Shown here one piece after another: positions 14,964-23,801 of a DNA stretch of 37,767 nucleotides. Made by a program: the position numbers and the translations under genes. The DNA lies in NCBI GenBank assembly GCA_002305915.1, contig DBRJ01000056.1, positions 29,352 through 67,118 of the forward strand. Reading direction: 5' to 3'. The first letter of the stretch is position 1; each line of letters begins with the position of its first letter. The notes under the pieces were generated by a model. The model searched no databases. It was not told the DNA's origin and saw only the letters and a list, made by a program, of their open reading frames with translations. This stretch comes from Pelotomaculum sp. UBA1371 (GTDB taxonomy: Bacteria; Bacillota; Desulfotomaculia; Desulfotomaculales; Pelotomaculaceae).

Positions 14964-15413
14964 TTAAAAGCCTTTTTTACTGTCCAGAAGCATTGTGACA
15001 GGACCGTCGTTTAGAATTTCCACCAGCATCTGCTCTCTAAAGTGTCCGGTTTCTACCCTTGGCCCCAACGCTTCCAGGTTTTGCACAAATTTGTTGTACA
15101 GGCTCACCGCGTTTTCCGGCAAAGCTGCTTCGGTAAAGCTTGGCCTTCTTCCCTTCCGGCAGTCCCCGTAAAGGGTGAACTGAGATACTACAAGCAGCGA
15201 CCCACCTGTATCAAGAACCGAAAGGTTCATTTTTCCCTGATTATCTTCAAAAATTCGCAAATTAGCGATCTTATCAGCAAGGTACCCGGCGTCTTCCGCT
15301 GTGTCGCCGTGCCCCACAGCCAGGAGCACGACTAGACCAGGTCCAATTTCACAAACCTTTCTCCCTTCCACTGCTACTGAACCCCGGACAACCCTCTGGA
15401 CAACTGCACGCAA
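14964..15413 (-). CDS. dtd: D-aminoacyl-tRNA deacylase
   Basis: Removes D-amino acids (and glycine from tRNA-Ala) from mischarged tRNA. It has 149 residues, the normal length. The two family motifs are present: SQFTLYGD (77-84, with the catalytic-loop Thr) and NDGPVT (135-140). The start is TTG 15413, with AAGGGGGA upstream. It lies 19 bases downstream of rel, in the common rel-dtd order of Firmicutes. Confidence 0.96.
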   Translation of the reverse strand: MRAVVQRVVRGSVAVEGRKVCEIGPGLVVLLAVGHGDTAEDAGYLADKIANLRIFEDNQGKMNLSVLDTGGSLLVVSQFTLYGDCRKGRRPSFTEAALPENAVSLYNKFVQNLEALGPRVETGHFREQMLVEILNDGPVTMLLDSKKGF

Positions 15414-15432
15414 ACAATTTCCCCCTTACACA

Positions 15433-17748
15433 TTAATTGAGCGGATTCTGGGGCTGCCCGTTGAAGCTGACCCGTTTTACGTCATAGACATCCCTAATCC
15501 TTTTTATTCTGTTCATTATATGTTCAAGTTGTTCCAGGCCTTTCATTTCCAGCACCAGATCAATCACAGCCCCACCGTCTTTTTTTCCTCTGGCTGTTAC
15601 CCAGTTGGCGCTTATTTTCATATCAACAAGGACAGCCATGACATCGCTCAGAAAACCCGACCGGTCCATCCCGTTTATTTCCAGCTTAACCTGGAAGGGG
15701 TCCGTAAATTCCTCGTCCCAGGCCACCTCCACCAGACGTTCCCTTTCGGACTGCATATAGGTGATTATGTTTCTGCAATCGCTGCGATGAATGGATATGC
15801 CCCGGCCCCGGGTGATATAACCCAGGATTGGATCGCCAGGTACAGGGTTGCAGCAGTGAGAGAGCCTAACCAGAAGATTGTCAACTCCTTTAACCCGGAT
15901 TCCCTGGGTAGGTTTACCCCATCCGCTCGATGGCCTGATTTCGTTTTTTAGAGCCTGGACTTCTTCCGCCAGCAATCCCCTTTTCTCTGTCTTAGCTTCC
16001 TCCAGCCTTATTTTGCTCAGGATGCTGTTTGCGGTAATAACGCCGTCACCTATTGCGGCAAAGATTTCCTCAAGATTAAAAAAGCTAAACTTTTTACCTA
16101 TTTCCAAAAGTTTCTCCGGCCTTAAGAATTCGGCCTCGAGTCCCTGTTTCCTGGCTTCCCGCTCGAGAAATTCTCTTCCCTTGAGAATATTTTCTTCACG
16201 GCTTTCTTTCTTGAACCACTGTTTTATTTTGGTCCTGGATTGGGAAGTTTTGACGATATTAAGCCAATCCCGTTTTGGCGCACTGTTCTTCGAAGTCAGA
16301 ATTTCAACAATGTCGCCGTTCTTTAAAACATAATCCAGGGGCACGATCCGGCCGTTTACTTTGGCCCCTATACAGCGGTGACCCACATCAGTATGAATCC
16401 GGTAAGCAAAGTCGAGGGGCACTGAACCTGCCGGCAATTCCAGAACATCTCCCTTGGGTGAAAAAACAAATACGGCATCGGCAAACAAGTCGATTTTGAG
16501 GTTTTCCATAAACTCCCTGGCATCCCGTAAATCATGCTGCCAGTCTAAAAGCTGGCGCAGCCAGGCTAGTTTTTTATCAAACTCGCGGTCCCCCTTGCTG
16601 CCTTCCTTATAGCGCCAGTGGGCAGCAATTCCGTATTCGGCGGTTCTGTGCATTTCCATGGTGCGAATTTGAATCTCCAGGGGTTCTCCCAGGGGACCCA
16701 CCACAGTTGTGTGCAGGGATTGGTACATGTTTGACTTGGGCATGGCTATGAAGTCTTTGAACCGCCCGGGTATAGGGGTCCACATCGTGTGAACAATTCC
16801 CAGAGTGGCATAGCAGTCCCTCACGGTTTCCACCAGGCAACGCACGGCCATAACATCATATATCTCGTTTAGTTCAACTTTTTGCTCAATCATTTTTTCA
16901 TTAATGCTGTAAAGGTGCTTGGGCCGGCCCTCAATTTCAGCCGAGACACCCATGGTCTTCAGTTTTTTCATCAAGATTGCAATTACATAATTGATATTTT
17001 CTTCCCGCTTCTTGCGGGTCTCAGCAATATTTTTCACTAATTCGAAATATCGTTCCGGTTCCTTAAAACGAAAGGATAAATCTTCCAGTTCCCATTTAAT
17101 TCTATAAATGCCCAGGCGGTGTGCCAGTGGGGCAAATATTTCAAGTGTTTCCTTGGCAATTTCCACCTGTTTGGGCTCAGGGTGGTATTTAAGGGTGCGC
17201 AGGTTGTGCAGGCGGTCGGCCAGCTTAATCAGAATAACCCGGATGTCCTTGGCCATGGCCAGAAACATCTTACGTAAATTCTCCGCCTGTTGTTCTTCTT
17301 TTGATTTAAACTCGATCCGGCTGAGCTTGGTCACCCCGTCAACCAGTAGTGTTACCTCGTTACCAAATCTTTCCGCAAGATCCCCCAGGGTTATTCCTGT
17401 ATCCTCAACCACATCATGGAGCAACCCCGCTATGATTGTCTCCGGGTCCAGTTCTAATTCTGCAAGAATTTTTGCGACTTCCAGGGGATGAACTATATAA
17501 GGCTCACCCGAAAACCGTTTTTGTTCCCGGTGCGCTCTTTCTGCATATTCATAAGCAGCCTGAATAGCAGTTACATCTACCTTGGAATTATAAACTTTGA
17601 TCAATCGGTAAAGTTCTTCCAGCGCTTCCTTGTGATCCGGGTCTTGTGGTTTTACAGGCACACCTTTTGTTTCCGGTTTACTGTTTTCCGCCTGGGAATC
17701 AATATATGCCCCGGAAGAGAGACAGGCGAGGTTTTCCATAATAATCAT
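15433..17748 (-). CDS. relA: Bifunctional (p)ppGpp synthetase/hydrolase Rel
   Basis: Makes and degrades the stringent-response alarmones. It has 771 residues: an N-terminal HD hydrolase domain with intact HDVVEDT (111-117); a synthetase domain with GRPKHLYSI, RCLVETVRDCYATLGIVH and GRFKDFIAMPKSNMYQSLHT; a TGS domain (about 420-480, DAVFVFSPKGDVLELP); a zinc-finger region (SHCCNPVPGD, HRSDC); and a C-terminal ACT domain. The complete hydrolase motif indicates a bifunctional Rel and not a synthetase-only RelA. The N-terminus carries about 40 extra residues before the conserved LYRLIKVYNSKVDV. ATG 17748 is only two bases from AGAGG; ATG 17739 is better spaced. The apt stop is 5 bases upstream. 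Confidence 0.96.
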   Translation of the reverse strand: MIIMENLACLSSGAYIDSQAENSKPETKGVPVKPQDPDHKEALEELYRLIKVYNSKVDVTAIQAAYEYAERAHREQKRFSGEPYIVHPLEVAKILAELELDPETIIAGLLHDVVEDTGITLGDLAERFGNEVTLLVDGVTKLSRIEFKSKEEQQAENLRKMFLAMAKDIRVILIKLADRLHNLRTLKYHPEPKQVEIAKETLEIFAPLAHRLGIYRIKWELEDLSFRFKEPERYFELVKNIAETRKKREENINYVIAILMKKLKTMGVSAEIEGRPKHLYSINEKMIEQKVELNEIYDVMAVRCLVETVRDCYATLGIVHTMWTPIPGRFKDFIAMPKSNMYQSLHTTVVGPLGEPLEIQIRTMEMHRTAEYGIAAHWRYKEGSKGDREFDKKLAWLRQLLDWQHDLRDAREFMENLKIDLFADAVFVFSPKGDVLELPAGSVPLDFAYRIHTDVGHRCIGAKVNGRIVPLDYVLKNGDIVEILTSKNSAPKRDWLNIVKTSQSRTKIKQWFKKESREENILKGREFLEREARKQGLEAEFLRPEKLLEIGKKFSFFNLEEIFAAIGDGVITANSILSKIRLEEAKTEKRGLLAEEVQALKNEIRPSSGWGKPTQGIRVKGVDNLLVRLSHCCNPVPGDPILGYITRGRGISIHRSDCRNIITYMQSERERLVEVAWDEEFTDPFQVKLEINGMDRSGFLSDVMAVLVDMKISANWVTARGKKDGGAVIDLVLEMKGLEQLEHIMNRIKRIRDVYDVKRVSFNGQPQNPLN

Positions 17749-17753
17749 TTCCT

Positions 17754-18275
17754 CTAATAGTTGTACTGAATCAATGATATTGTATCATAATCCGTTAGTT
17801 TTACTCTACCACCCAATCCGGTCAGTTCGATCAAAAATACTGTCCCCACAACATCGCCGCCCAGTTTTTCAATAAGTTTTATTGTGCCGGCAGCAGTTCC
17901 TCCTGTGGCAAGCAATTCATCAACAACAAGGACTTTCAGATTTGGTTTAATGGCCTCCCGGTTGATCTCCATTGATTCACCCGCAAAATCCTGGGTATTA
18001 TACCAGGCCAGGACATCGTCTTCCGGCATCCTGCCCGCGTTCCCTAAAACAATCAGGCCTACGCCAAGGACATAAGCCAGAGGGGCGCCGATTGTCAAAC
18101 CCCGGGCCTTGGGGCAGGCAATCAAGTCCGCCTGCTTGTGCTTACACTGTTTTGCCAGCTCATTTATGGCCCCGTGGTAGGCAGCACAGTCGAGAAGGAG
18201 GGTAGATATGTCTTTATAATTAATCCCTTCCCGGGGAAAATCCCTTATTTCCCTGATTTTACTCTTGAAATCCAT
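17754..18275 (-). CDS. apt: Apt-like purine phosphoribosyltransferase, divergent
   Basis: Type I phosphoribosyltransferase of 173 residues, the length of adenine phosphoribosyltransferase. The N-terminal FPREGINYKDIS and the PRPP site VLVVDELLATGGTAAG are well conserved. The segment between them is not: the usual E-[AS]-RGF reads PKARGL, the usual RKPGKLP reads GNAGRMP, and the normal YxLEYGTD stretch reads WYNTQDFAGESM. These positions form the flexible catalytic loop and part of the base pocket, so the substrate may differ from adenine or activity may be altered. GGAGGG lies eight bases before the ATG. It sits between recJ and rel, the standard place for apt in Firmicutes. Confidence 0.85.
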   Translation of the reverse strand: MDFKSKIREIRDFPREGINYKDISTLLLDCAAYHGAINELAKQCKHKQADLIACPKARGLTIGAPLAYVLGVGLIVLGNAGRMPEDDVLAWYNTQDFAGESMEINREAIKPNLKVLVVDELLATGGTAAGTIKLIEKLGGDVVGTVFLIELTGLGGRVKLTDYDTISLIQYNY

Positions 18276-18329
18276 GATTTTTACCCTCCTCTGTGTTGGT
18301 TATCCTCTTCCTCATGCAGTTATTTTATT

Positions 18330-21005
18330 TTAAGGACGTAGAGGATCGTTTAGAATACTCTCCATCCAGCGGATAGACTTGTTTTTAATTGATTGAAGAC
18401 TTCGAAAAGTCATAGATTCATACAGATCCTTCTTTTTTGAAGGAACCGGCAACAGTTTGAACCTTGAGGCTTGAGCCGGGCCCTGCTTGATTAAAAGACC
18501 CAGTTCCTGAAATATTTCAAGGGCCGTCTTTGTTGTACAGGCATGGAAAGGGGGAGAACCGGCCAGGGACATGGCCCTTGCGAGATCTGCCCCGTTTGTG
18601 TGCTCTAGAAAACCATTGTTGTTTGCTTGACGTAGATACCTATAAATTCTTGCCAGGCTGTTCCTGTCAGGCGCCATTACTTCCAGCCAGGCCTTATTAT
18701 CTTCAAAGTCTTCAGGTCCAAAAAGAAGATAAAGACGTCCGTCCGGCAGCATTTCCCGAATTAGAGACGAGCAGGTCAGGTCATTATACGGAAGATGATA
18801 TAGCAAAACTTCCCGGGCATAACCAATGACAGGGGCGGCTGTATTTGGAGTTGCAATGACAATCTTGATTTTCCCTGTTTGAAACATTGTTGCTGTCCGG
18901 TTCCTTTGCTCCGCAGGAACAGCTTGATTCAAACAACCTGTTTGACCGCACAGGGCCGGGTTTGCCAGTTGAAGAAAATGAGCAAGTTCGATGGTCTGAT
19001 AGCCGCAGGAGGTGATTACCAGGGAAGGCTCGCCACAGGCTGCCAGTTTTGCCAGTTGCGCCGGCCGGTTCAAGGTACCGCGCCAATCTGTCAACACCGC
19101 TCCTTGAAACAATTCCTTTGACTTATTAGTGTCATTATCAGAATATACAAATCTATTTGCAAGGGTTTCCAGAACGAATTCCGGTACAAACAAATCAATC
19201 TGTTGCGCTTTGTTTTTTTTCAGGATATCTGTAAATTTGAAATCAAAACAAAGAGTTTCGTCCTGGTCCGAAATATCCAGAGCAGCCGGAGTACCCAATT
19301 CTTTTACTTCCAATTGAATCGAGCGTCTCCCTTTAAAATTGTTCAGCGCAGGAACAAAAGCAAGGTCTACCTCGCCGGCTGCAGCCACGGTTTCGGCATA
19401 GGCACCCAGATTAAAACCAATGCCTTCCAGGGCTTTATTCTCCATTTTAAATTTGAATTTTAAGTGCTTGTCGTTCCTGCCCACAACACGGCTTTCCAGG
19501 ATTTTTGCCTTCCGGAAGCAAAGCAGGGGCTGCGGGTTAGTATGACCGAAGGGGCTTAACCTTTCTATTTCTCCAACCAGTTCTTCATCAATCTGAGCAG
19601 CGTCGATTATTGCATCCAGCTCCAGGAGCGGGATTGAATCTTCCAGGACAAGTGCTTCCGCAGCGTAATGGTTGATCTCCTTTTCCAGGCGTTCGATTTT
19701 ACCCGCGTCGATGGTAAATCCGGCTGCCAGGGCATGTCCCCCGTAATTCAGAAGATGCTCACGGCAGTATTCCAGTGCCTGATACAGGTTAAAACCCGGG
19801 ATGCTTCTGGCTGAACCTTTCCCTTCTCCTCCCGCAAGGGCTACTAACAGCACCGGACGCTCCAACATTTCCGTTAAACGGGAGGCGACGATACCAATAA
19901 CACCCGCATGCCAGCCCTCCGAAGCCAGTACCAGCACCTTTGCCTCCTGGAGATGGGGTTTTGCCTGCAGGAGATGAAGCGCCTCAGTTAGTACGGCAGA
20001 CTCAATTTTTTGGCGCTCCTGGTTGCTCCGGTTTAATTCACTCGCTATTTCCCAGGCCTCGGCAGGGTTATCCGTCAGTAAGAGTCTTAGCGCTTTCCCG
20101 GGATTACCCAGTCTGCCTGCTGCATTCAACCTGGGGGCAAGGCCGAAACCCACATCTCTGGCGTCAAAGGTGTTTTTCTCAACACCGCTAATGCTCATTA
20201 AAGCCCGCAGACCGCAGTTATCAGTATGGGCCAGCCTGGCGAGACCGTGTTTGACCAAAATCCGGTTCTCCCCGTGAAGAGGGACAATATCAGCTATGGT
20301 TCCCAGGCAGACCAGGTCTAAATAGTCCTGCCAGGCTCCGTTCTTTTTACCGGACTCCTTTAAGATGGCCTGGGCGACTTTCAAGGCCACACCGACACCG
20401 GCCAGTTCTTTAAATGGGTACAGGCAGTCCTGCCTTTTGGGATTAACAACGGCAACAGCCTGTGGTAATTCCGGCGGCGGTTCGTGGTGGTCGGTTATGA
20501 TCAAATCAAGTCCGTTTTTTTCAGCCCACAGGGCTTCTTCCAGAGCGTTAATACCGCAGTCCAGGGTAACGACCAGGCTGGTCCCTTCTTCTCTGGCCCG
20601 CTGCAGGGGAGCCAGATGAAGACCGTAGCCCTCTGTAAGCCTGTGCGGCAGATAGTAGTGGACATCTGTGCCTATACGTTGAAGAACCCTTGCCAGGAGA
20701 GCCGTTGAAGTAATACCGTCAACGTCATAATCCCCGTAAAGAAGGATCCTTTCCCCCGACCTGGCTGCTTTCAGGATCCGCTCAACAGCTTTTTTAAGAT
20801 CTATCATGAGGTAGGGATTGTGCAGTCTTTCCAGTTCGCTGCCTAGAAAGGCCAGTCCCTGTTCCACTGTATAGATGCCGCGGTTAATCAATAATTGTGC
20901 TGTTATAGGCGAAATTTTCAGCTTATGCGCAAAGATCTGGCTTAGTACCGGATCAGATGCTTTTACTTGCCATATTTTTGCTTTGAGTTTAGGAATATTT
21001 TTCAT
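18330..21005 (-). CDS. recJ: Single-stranded-DNA-specific exonuclease RecJ
   Basis: A 5'-3' ssDNA exonuclease of the DHH family, 891 residues, long-type as in Firmicutes. The DHH domain has YGDYDVDGITSTALL (90-104), TLDCGI and ITDHHEPP; the DHHA1 domain has NYGGHALAAGFTI. An OB-fold-like domain follows (AKILESRVVGRNDKHLKFK), and then a long C-terminal extension (about 570-891) corresponding to the RecJ C-terminal domain. The start ATG at 21005 has no Shine-Dalgarno site. A good promoter places the transcript start only about four bases upstream, so the mRNA may be leaderless. First gene of the likely recJ-apt-rel-dtd transcript. Confidence 0.95.
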   Translation of the reverse strand: MKNIPKLKAKIWQVKASDPVLSQIFAHKLKISPITAQLLINRGIYTVEQGLAFLGSELERLHNPYLMIDLKKAVERILKAARSGERILLYGDYDVDGITSTALLARVLQRIGTDVHYYLPHRLTEGYGLHLAPLQRAREEGTSLVVTLDCGINALEEALWAEKNGLDLIITDHHEPPPELPQAVAVVNPKRQDCLYPFKELAGVGVALKVAQAILKESGKKNGAWQDYLDLVCLGTIADIVPLHGENRILVKHGLARLAHTDNCGLRALMSISGVEKNTFDARDVGFGLAPRLNAAGRLGNPGKALRLLLTDNPAEAWEIASELNRSNQERQKIESAVLTEALHLLQAKPHLQEAKVLVLASEGWHAGVIGIVASRLTEMLERPVLLVALAGGEGKGSARSIPGFNLYQALEYCREHLLNYGGHALAAGFTIDAGKIERLEKEINHYAAEALVLEDSIPLLELDAIIDAAQIDEELVGEIERLSPFGHTNPQPLLCFRKAKILESRVVGRNDKHLKFKFKMENKALEGIGFNLGAYAETVAAAGEVDLAFVPALNNFKGRRSIQLEVKELGTPAALDISDQDETLCFDFKFTDILKKNKAQQIDLFVPEFVLETLANRFVYSDNDTNKSKELFQGAVLTDWRGTLNRPAQLAKLAACGEPSLVITSCGYQTIELAHFLQLANPALCGQTGCLNQAVPAEQRNRTATMFQTGKIKIVIATPNTAAPVIGYAREVLLYHLPYNDLTCSSLIREMLPDGRLYLLFGPEDFEDNKAWLEVMAPDRNSLARIYRYLRQANNNGFLEHTNGADLARAMSLAGSPPFHACTTKTALEIFQELGLLIKQGPAQASRFKLLPVPSKKKDLYESMTFRSLQSIKNKSIRWMESILNDPLRP

Positions 21006-21015
21006 AGATAATAAA

Positions 21016-21044
21016 ATTATAATCTACACAGGTCTGTTTGGCAA
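21016..21044 (-). promoter_or_regulatory. Promoter of recJ
   Basis: TTGCCA (21039-21044) and TATAAT (21016-21021) with a 17-base spacer on the minus strand. The predicted start is near 21009, almost at the recJ ATG. Confidence 0.65.
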
Positions 21045-21142
21045 CGAGGAGACCTGCTGTAAGCCTGCCCGGGACAATTAATCATAACTCAAACCCGGAC
21101 CTTAACATTCCGGAACATACTGGACAATATATTTGACAAGAA

Positions 21143-21167
21143 AAGAGCCGGTTAATAACTAACCGGC
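21143..21167 (-). terminator. Terminator overlapping the stop of the winged-helix-like gene
   Basis: GCCGGTTA and TAACCGGC pair around GTTAT and are followed by TCTTTTCTT on the minus strand. The stop codon TAG (21159-21161) lies within the hairpin. Confidence 0.75.
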
Positions 21168-21428
21168 ATTGTTAAGGCTGATAAAATCCCAGCCCAGTGT
21201 CGTCAGGCTGCACATTTTGCTCTTCCCTTCTGTTGTAACGTCAACCAGCCCGAGGGCATATAGCTGCATGACGACATGATCGAGTACAGCTCTTTTTACT
21301 TTTGCAGTAAGGGACAATTCTTCTTTGTTCATGGGACCGTGTGCATCAAGTGCTTTCATGACCCTTTCGGCTTCTTCGGGCAAACGGTGCTGAACACCAA
21401 CAAAGTATTCCGCCAGCGTTGAAGTCAT
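21159..21428 (-). CDS. Small winged-helix-like protein, function unknown
   Basis: An 89-residue protein with a helix-turn-helix-like pattern. Helices GVQHRLPEEAERVMKALDAH and MNKEELSLTAKVKRAVLDHV are followed by LYALGLVDVTTEGKSKMCSLT, which reads like the wing of an MarR- or ArsR-like domain. No metal or ligand motif is visible. The context (between recJ and a metal-efflux gene, each with separate signals) does not reveal a target. AAAGGAGG lies 13 bases before the ATG. Assignment to a DNA-binding role is inferred from pattern only. Confidence 0.65.
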   Translation of the reverse strand: MTSTLAEYFVGVQHRLPEEAERVMKALDAHGPMNKEELSLTAKVKRAVLDHVVMQLYALGLVDVTTEGKSKMCSLTTLGWDFISLNNAG

Positions 21429-21493
21429 AAATACCTTCTAACCTCCTTTTTTAAAATAGTATGGTCACTCATCTAGTTAAATATAAGTGAAAA

Positions 21494-21523
21494 AGAAAAA
21501 AAGCCGGAAATTATTTTTCCGGC
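21494..21523 (-). terminator. Terminator overlapping the stop of the CDF gene
   Basis: GCCGGAAA and TTTCCGGC pair around AATAA and are followed by seven T on the minus strand. The TAA stop codon of the transporter lies in the loop (21511-21513). Confidence 0.85.
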
Positions 21524-22473
21524 AACTGAATGTCTACTCCTTGCTGCTCACAATCCGTATCATCTGCAACCGGTTCCGGGAGTTGCCTCCCGGCCTGATT
21601 GCAGTTGGCGCACTGCTGGTAACAGGGCTCCGTGTGAATCAAGACATTTGCATCCTCAAAATAGCCGCAGATTTCCCCTTCGATCCGGTCGCAAATATCG
21701 TGGACTTTACTAACGGACCTGCCCCCCGGAACAACCAGATGAAGCACAATAAAACGCTGGGAACCTGCTTTCCGGGTTTTTAGATCGTGGTATTCCAGGT
21801 AGTGGGACGAATATTTCGCAAGAATTTCCCTGATAATCTGCTGCTCTGCCTCCGGAAGCTGAACGTCGAGGATGCTGCGCATGGAATCTACAATGAGCTG
21901 TACAGCCGCCCGAACAATTAAAAGAGTAACGACTATGGCAATGAGCGGATCCAGAATTGTCAGGCCGGTTATTTTAATAGCCAGAATACCCGCAAAAACG
22001 CCCAGCGAGGTGTAGACGTCCGTTCGCAAATGCCAGGCATCTGCAGCCAGAGCGGGTGATTCCGTTTTTCGGGCCACACGCATGAGTTCCCGGGATACAA
22101 AAAAGTTAACCAGGGCTGAAATACCCATGATTGCAGCTCCCAAACCAAGGGAGTGGATTTCCACCCCACCACGGAGCTTGGGATAGGCGTTGGCAATGAT
22201 CATAGCTGCAGCCCCCAGGATTAAAACAGCTTCGATAATGCTTGCAACATTTTCAAATTTGCCATGACCGAAAGGATGACGCTCATCGGCCGGTTTAGAG
22301 GATTCCCTGACCGAAAAAAAAGCGATCAAAGCAGCAACCAAATCCAGGCCGGAGTGAATTGCTTCGGACAATACGCTTACAGAGTTCATAAAAAGACCTG
22401 CTGCCAGTTTTGCCAGGGTCAGAACCGTATTTGAAGCAATGGAGAGACGCGCCGCCCTGATTTTTTCATTCAT
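21511..22473 (-). CDS. Cation diffusion facilitator metal exporter
   Basis: A proton-coupled divalent-metal exporter of the CDF family, 320 residues. Transmembrane helix 2 carries SEAIHSGLD and helix 5 DAWHLRTDVYTS, the two HxxxD pairs of the transport site; HPFGHGKFE is the conserved loop. The cytosolic C-terminal domain (about 205-290) has the expected ferredoxin-like pattern. A C-terminal extension after residue 285 contains CYQQCANCN, a likely extra metal-binding motif. The ligand pairs fit Zn/Co/Ni-type transporters; the preceding NiCo-like RNA points to cobalt or nickel. The ATG has AGGAT nine bases upstream. Transcribed alone. Confidence 0.92.
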   Translation of the reverse strand: MNEKIRAARLSIASNTVLTLAKLAAGLFMNSVSVLSEAIHSGLDLVAALIAFFSVRESSKPADERHPFGHGKFENVASIIEAVLILGAAAMIIANAYPKLRGGVEIHSLGLGAAIMGISALVNFFVSRELMRVARKTESPALAADAWHLRTDVYTSLGVFAGILAIKITGLTILDPLIAIVVTLLIVRAAVQLIVDSMRSILDVQLPEAEQQIIREILAKYSSHYLEYHDLKTRKAGSQRFIVLHLVVPGGRSVSKVHDICDRIEGEICGYFEDANVLIHTEPCYQQCANCNQAGRQLPEPVADDTDCEQQGVDIQLPEK

Positions 22474-22499
22474 TTCAGATCATCCTAATTCTAAATGTA

Positions 22500-22593
22500 A
22501 ATAGCCCGCGAAACTCACTGCCCTTAAGCAGATGAATTCCTACGGGCGATACCGCTCCCACCGGCACGCCGGTTTTACGTCCAGCCTGCTTAA
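22500..22593 (-). promoter_or_regulatory. Probable NiCo (czcD-motif) riboswitch
   Basis: The leader RNA begins AAGCAGGCUGGACG, then has a CCGGC/GCCGG hairpin, GGUGGGAGCGG, GCCCGUAGGAAU, a CUGC/GCAG hairpin, AGUGAG and CGCGGGC. Several short helices separated by purine-rich G-containing joints match my memory of the four-way-junction NiCo aptamer, which binds Co2+ or Ni2+ and is found upstream of CDF (czcD) genes, exactly this context. I see no separate terminator, so the control mechanism is unclear; ribosome-site control is possible. The identification needs a covariance-model search. Confidence 0.55.
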
Positions 22594-22597
22594 AAAA

Positions 22598-22626
22598 AGT
22601 ATAGCACACGTTTAACAGCGCGACAA
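22598..22626 (-). promoter_or_regulatory. Promoter of the CDF gene
   Basis: TTGTCG (22621-22626) and TATACT (22598-22603, preceded by TGC) with a 17-base spacer on the minus strand. Predicted start near 22591, at the first base of the riboswitch-like element. Confidence 0.7.
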
Positions 22627-22935
22627 CGGTGGCCATGCTTAAATATTATCATTATTTGTCTAACCAGGTTTTAAGCTTTTTTCAATAAGCTTCTAAAAAA
22701 CGCCGATTATGATATAATCAATAAGGCATTAAAAATCCTGATTCCATACTTTAAGTTTAAAACATGCCATATGAGACATTGATTTGACCATCGGAGCAAT
22801 GATTGTTTGTTATCTTTTCAATATTTGGGTTCTTCGCTGACGGAACCAGAGGCGGGTCGATTGAGGCTGTCATTAAACCCAGGATTGTAACCACTCAAAA
22901 TGGTCAAAATAAATTATTAACTGGTTAGAACCAGT
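22627..22935. other. 309-base AT-rich gap, no gene seen
   Basis: This stretch lies between the divergent promoters of the CDF exporter and the BFN-domain gene. It has a TATAAT on the plus strand without a convincing -35 box and a 14-base palindrome CTGGTTAGAACCAG (22921-22934) just upstream of the next promoter. I see no open frame with a ribosome site. Confidence 0.5.
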
Positions 22936-22965
22936 TTGACATTCTACGGCATTTGCTTTTAGAAT
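22936..22965 (+). promoter_or_regulatory. Promoter of the BFN-domain gene
   Basis: TTGACA (22936-22941) and TAGAAT (22960-22965) with an 18-base spacer on the plus strand. The palindrome CTGGTTAGAACCAG ends two bases before the -35 box and could be a regulator site. Confidence 0.7.
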
Positions 22966-23030
22966 ACAGGTAGAGTAACCCTCTAACGCTTTCTTTTTCT
23001 AATTACAGCATTGAAAAGAAGGTGAAAAAA

Positions 23031-23510
23031 ATGATCCCGGTAAAGGTGAAGGAAATCGCCTACGATGTTATGATGAACCCGGTAGTCCTGCTTGTTGATG
23101 AAGCAGAGGTAAAGGCGCTTCCCATTTGGGTGGGACCCTTTGAAGCGCACGCCATTGCTTTTGCCCTGCAGGGTATCCGCCTGGACCGGCCTCTGACCCA
23201 TGACCTTTTAAAAAACATCTGTGACCGTCTAGAAGCAAAACTGAGCATGATTATTATCAATGATGTGAGGGACGGAACTTATTTCGCTGAAATCCACATG
23301 TGGCACAGCGGTCGGGAACTGGTACTGGATTCCCGCCCCAGTGATGCCATCGCATTGGCTCTTCGCACGGAAACTCCTATTTACATGTCGGAAAAAGTCG
23401 CACGGGATTCCCTGGCTATAAAGGACCTTTTAAGTGAAGAACAACAGCAGGAACTGAAAGAATTGCTGGAGTCAAACCGTCCGAACGAAACGAAAAAATC
23501 ACTCCACTGA
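23031..23510 (+). CDS. Bifunctional nuclease (BFN/DUF151) family protein
   Basis: A 159-residue protein of the BFN domain family. The domain spans almost the whole length: VLLVDEAEVKALPIWVGPFEAHAIAFALQG, then RPLTHDLLKNICDRL and SRPSDAIALALRTETPIYM, the last being the family signature. A plant homologue has been reported with DNase and RNase activity; the bacterial role is not settled. GAAGGTGA lies just before ATG 23031, so the GTG at 23022 inside or beside that site is less likely. It is alone on the plus strand. The following 290 bases (23511-23801) have no gene that I can support. Confidence 0.88.
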   Translation: MIPVKVKEIAYDVMMNPVVLLVDEAEVKALPIWVGPFEAHAIAFALQGIRLDRPLTHDLLKNICDRLEAKLSMIIINDVRDGTYFAEIHMWHSGRELVLDSRPSDAIALALRTETPIYMSEKVARDSLAIKDLLSEEQQQELKELLESNRPNETKKSLH

Positions 23511-23801
23511 TAATAGGCTGTCCGGTTGCCTGCTGCCGGCATGGTGATTTTAACTAATAGTTATCTTCCAGATTTCTTTTGACTCCTGGGAGTATTTCAT
23601 TATGTACTATTATTAAACAAACAGCGGCGTGCTTGAAATGCCACCGGGTTTGCTTCAGGACGCCTGCGTACAGGGAACCGTTAAGGGGTATTCAGGAAGT
23701 AACAAGAATTTAATCCTGAAAATCATCTGCCCTTAGCTGCTTTTTTGTTTTTATTTCCTGCAGTTACCAGGCTGCTCTTCTATATCTAAATAAGGAGTCC
23801 A

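Noticed and set aside
23511..23801. 290-base gap after the BFN gene, with a TTCAGGA/TCCTGAA repeat
   Set aside because: Arms are far apart and there is no T-run after them; no open frame with a ribosome site was found on either strand.
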